This document shows positions 19,535 to 19,543 of a stretch of 19,543 nt of DNA, in pieces. The notes under the pieces were generated by a model. The model had not been told where the DNA came from and did not search any database. It worked only from the letters and a program-made list of their open reading frames with translations. Each line of letters begins with the position of its first letter. Position 1 is the stretch's first letter. This stretch comes from Parachlamydiales bacterium (GTDB lineage Bacteria > Chlamydiota > Chlamydiia > Chlamydiales > JABDDJ01): contig JBAZCF010000016.1 in assembly GCA_041671045.1 (NCBI GenBank), positions 1 to 19,543 of the forward strand. Reading direction: 5' to 3'. The translations under genes were made by a program, and so were the position numbers.

Positions 19535-19543
19535 TTTAAAAAA

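Overview
This window comes from a member of the order Chlamydiales. The 16S gene on the minus strand contains exact 17-base matches to both order-specific diagnostic primer sites (16SIGF at 19479-19495, 16SIGR at 19201-19217). The small AT-rich spacers without tRNA genes fit that group. The Rhs protein, the proline-rich paralogue array and the RAP-like protein make an amoeba- or environment-associated lineage outside the Chlamydiaceae more likely, but the family is inference and I cannot name a species.

Left part (1-4782): three tandem plus-strand copies of a paralogous gene of about 415 codons (the first cut by the window edge). Each is a proline-rich N-terminus, containing a K-x-x-P-x-x-P motif, joined to a long helical C-terminal part. 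Each is followed by a GAGAGCGG-type terminator hairpin. The spacers between copies carry debris of a comM (YifB, Mg-chelatase-like AAA+) gene: an N-terminal plus a C-terminal scrap in the first spacer and a longer C-terminal scrap in the second. They also carry a decayed antisense coding tail. The unit repeats with a period of about 1.8 kb and shows clear mosaic (gene-conversion-like) structure.

Middle part (4795-13810, all minus strand): a convergent 1819-codon secreted Rhs/YD-repeat protein whose C-terminal 260 residues look like a serine alpha/beta-hydrolase; fumC (class II fumarase); and a 648-codon all-helical protein ending in a RAP-like domain, resembling the organelle RNA-binding OPR/FASTK class.

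Right part (13811-19543): about 700 bp of nested inverted and direct repeats, then a minus-strand rRNA operon in the order 16S-23S-5S as transcribed. The 16S runs almost to the window end, so its promoter lies outside. The 16S-23S and 23S-5S spacers contain two nested complementary segments that would fold into a processing stem enclosing the whole 23S rRNA.

The genes do not form one pathway. Two themes stand out: a likely host- or competitor-directed secreted repertoire (paralogue array plus Rhs-hydrolase), and a housekeeping rRNA/fumarase segment containing an unusual RNA-binding-like protein and a repeat cluster.
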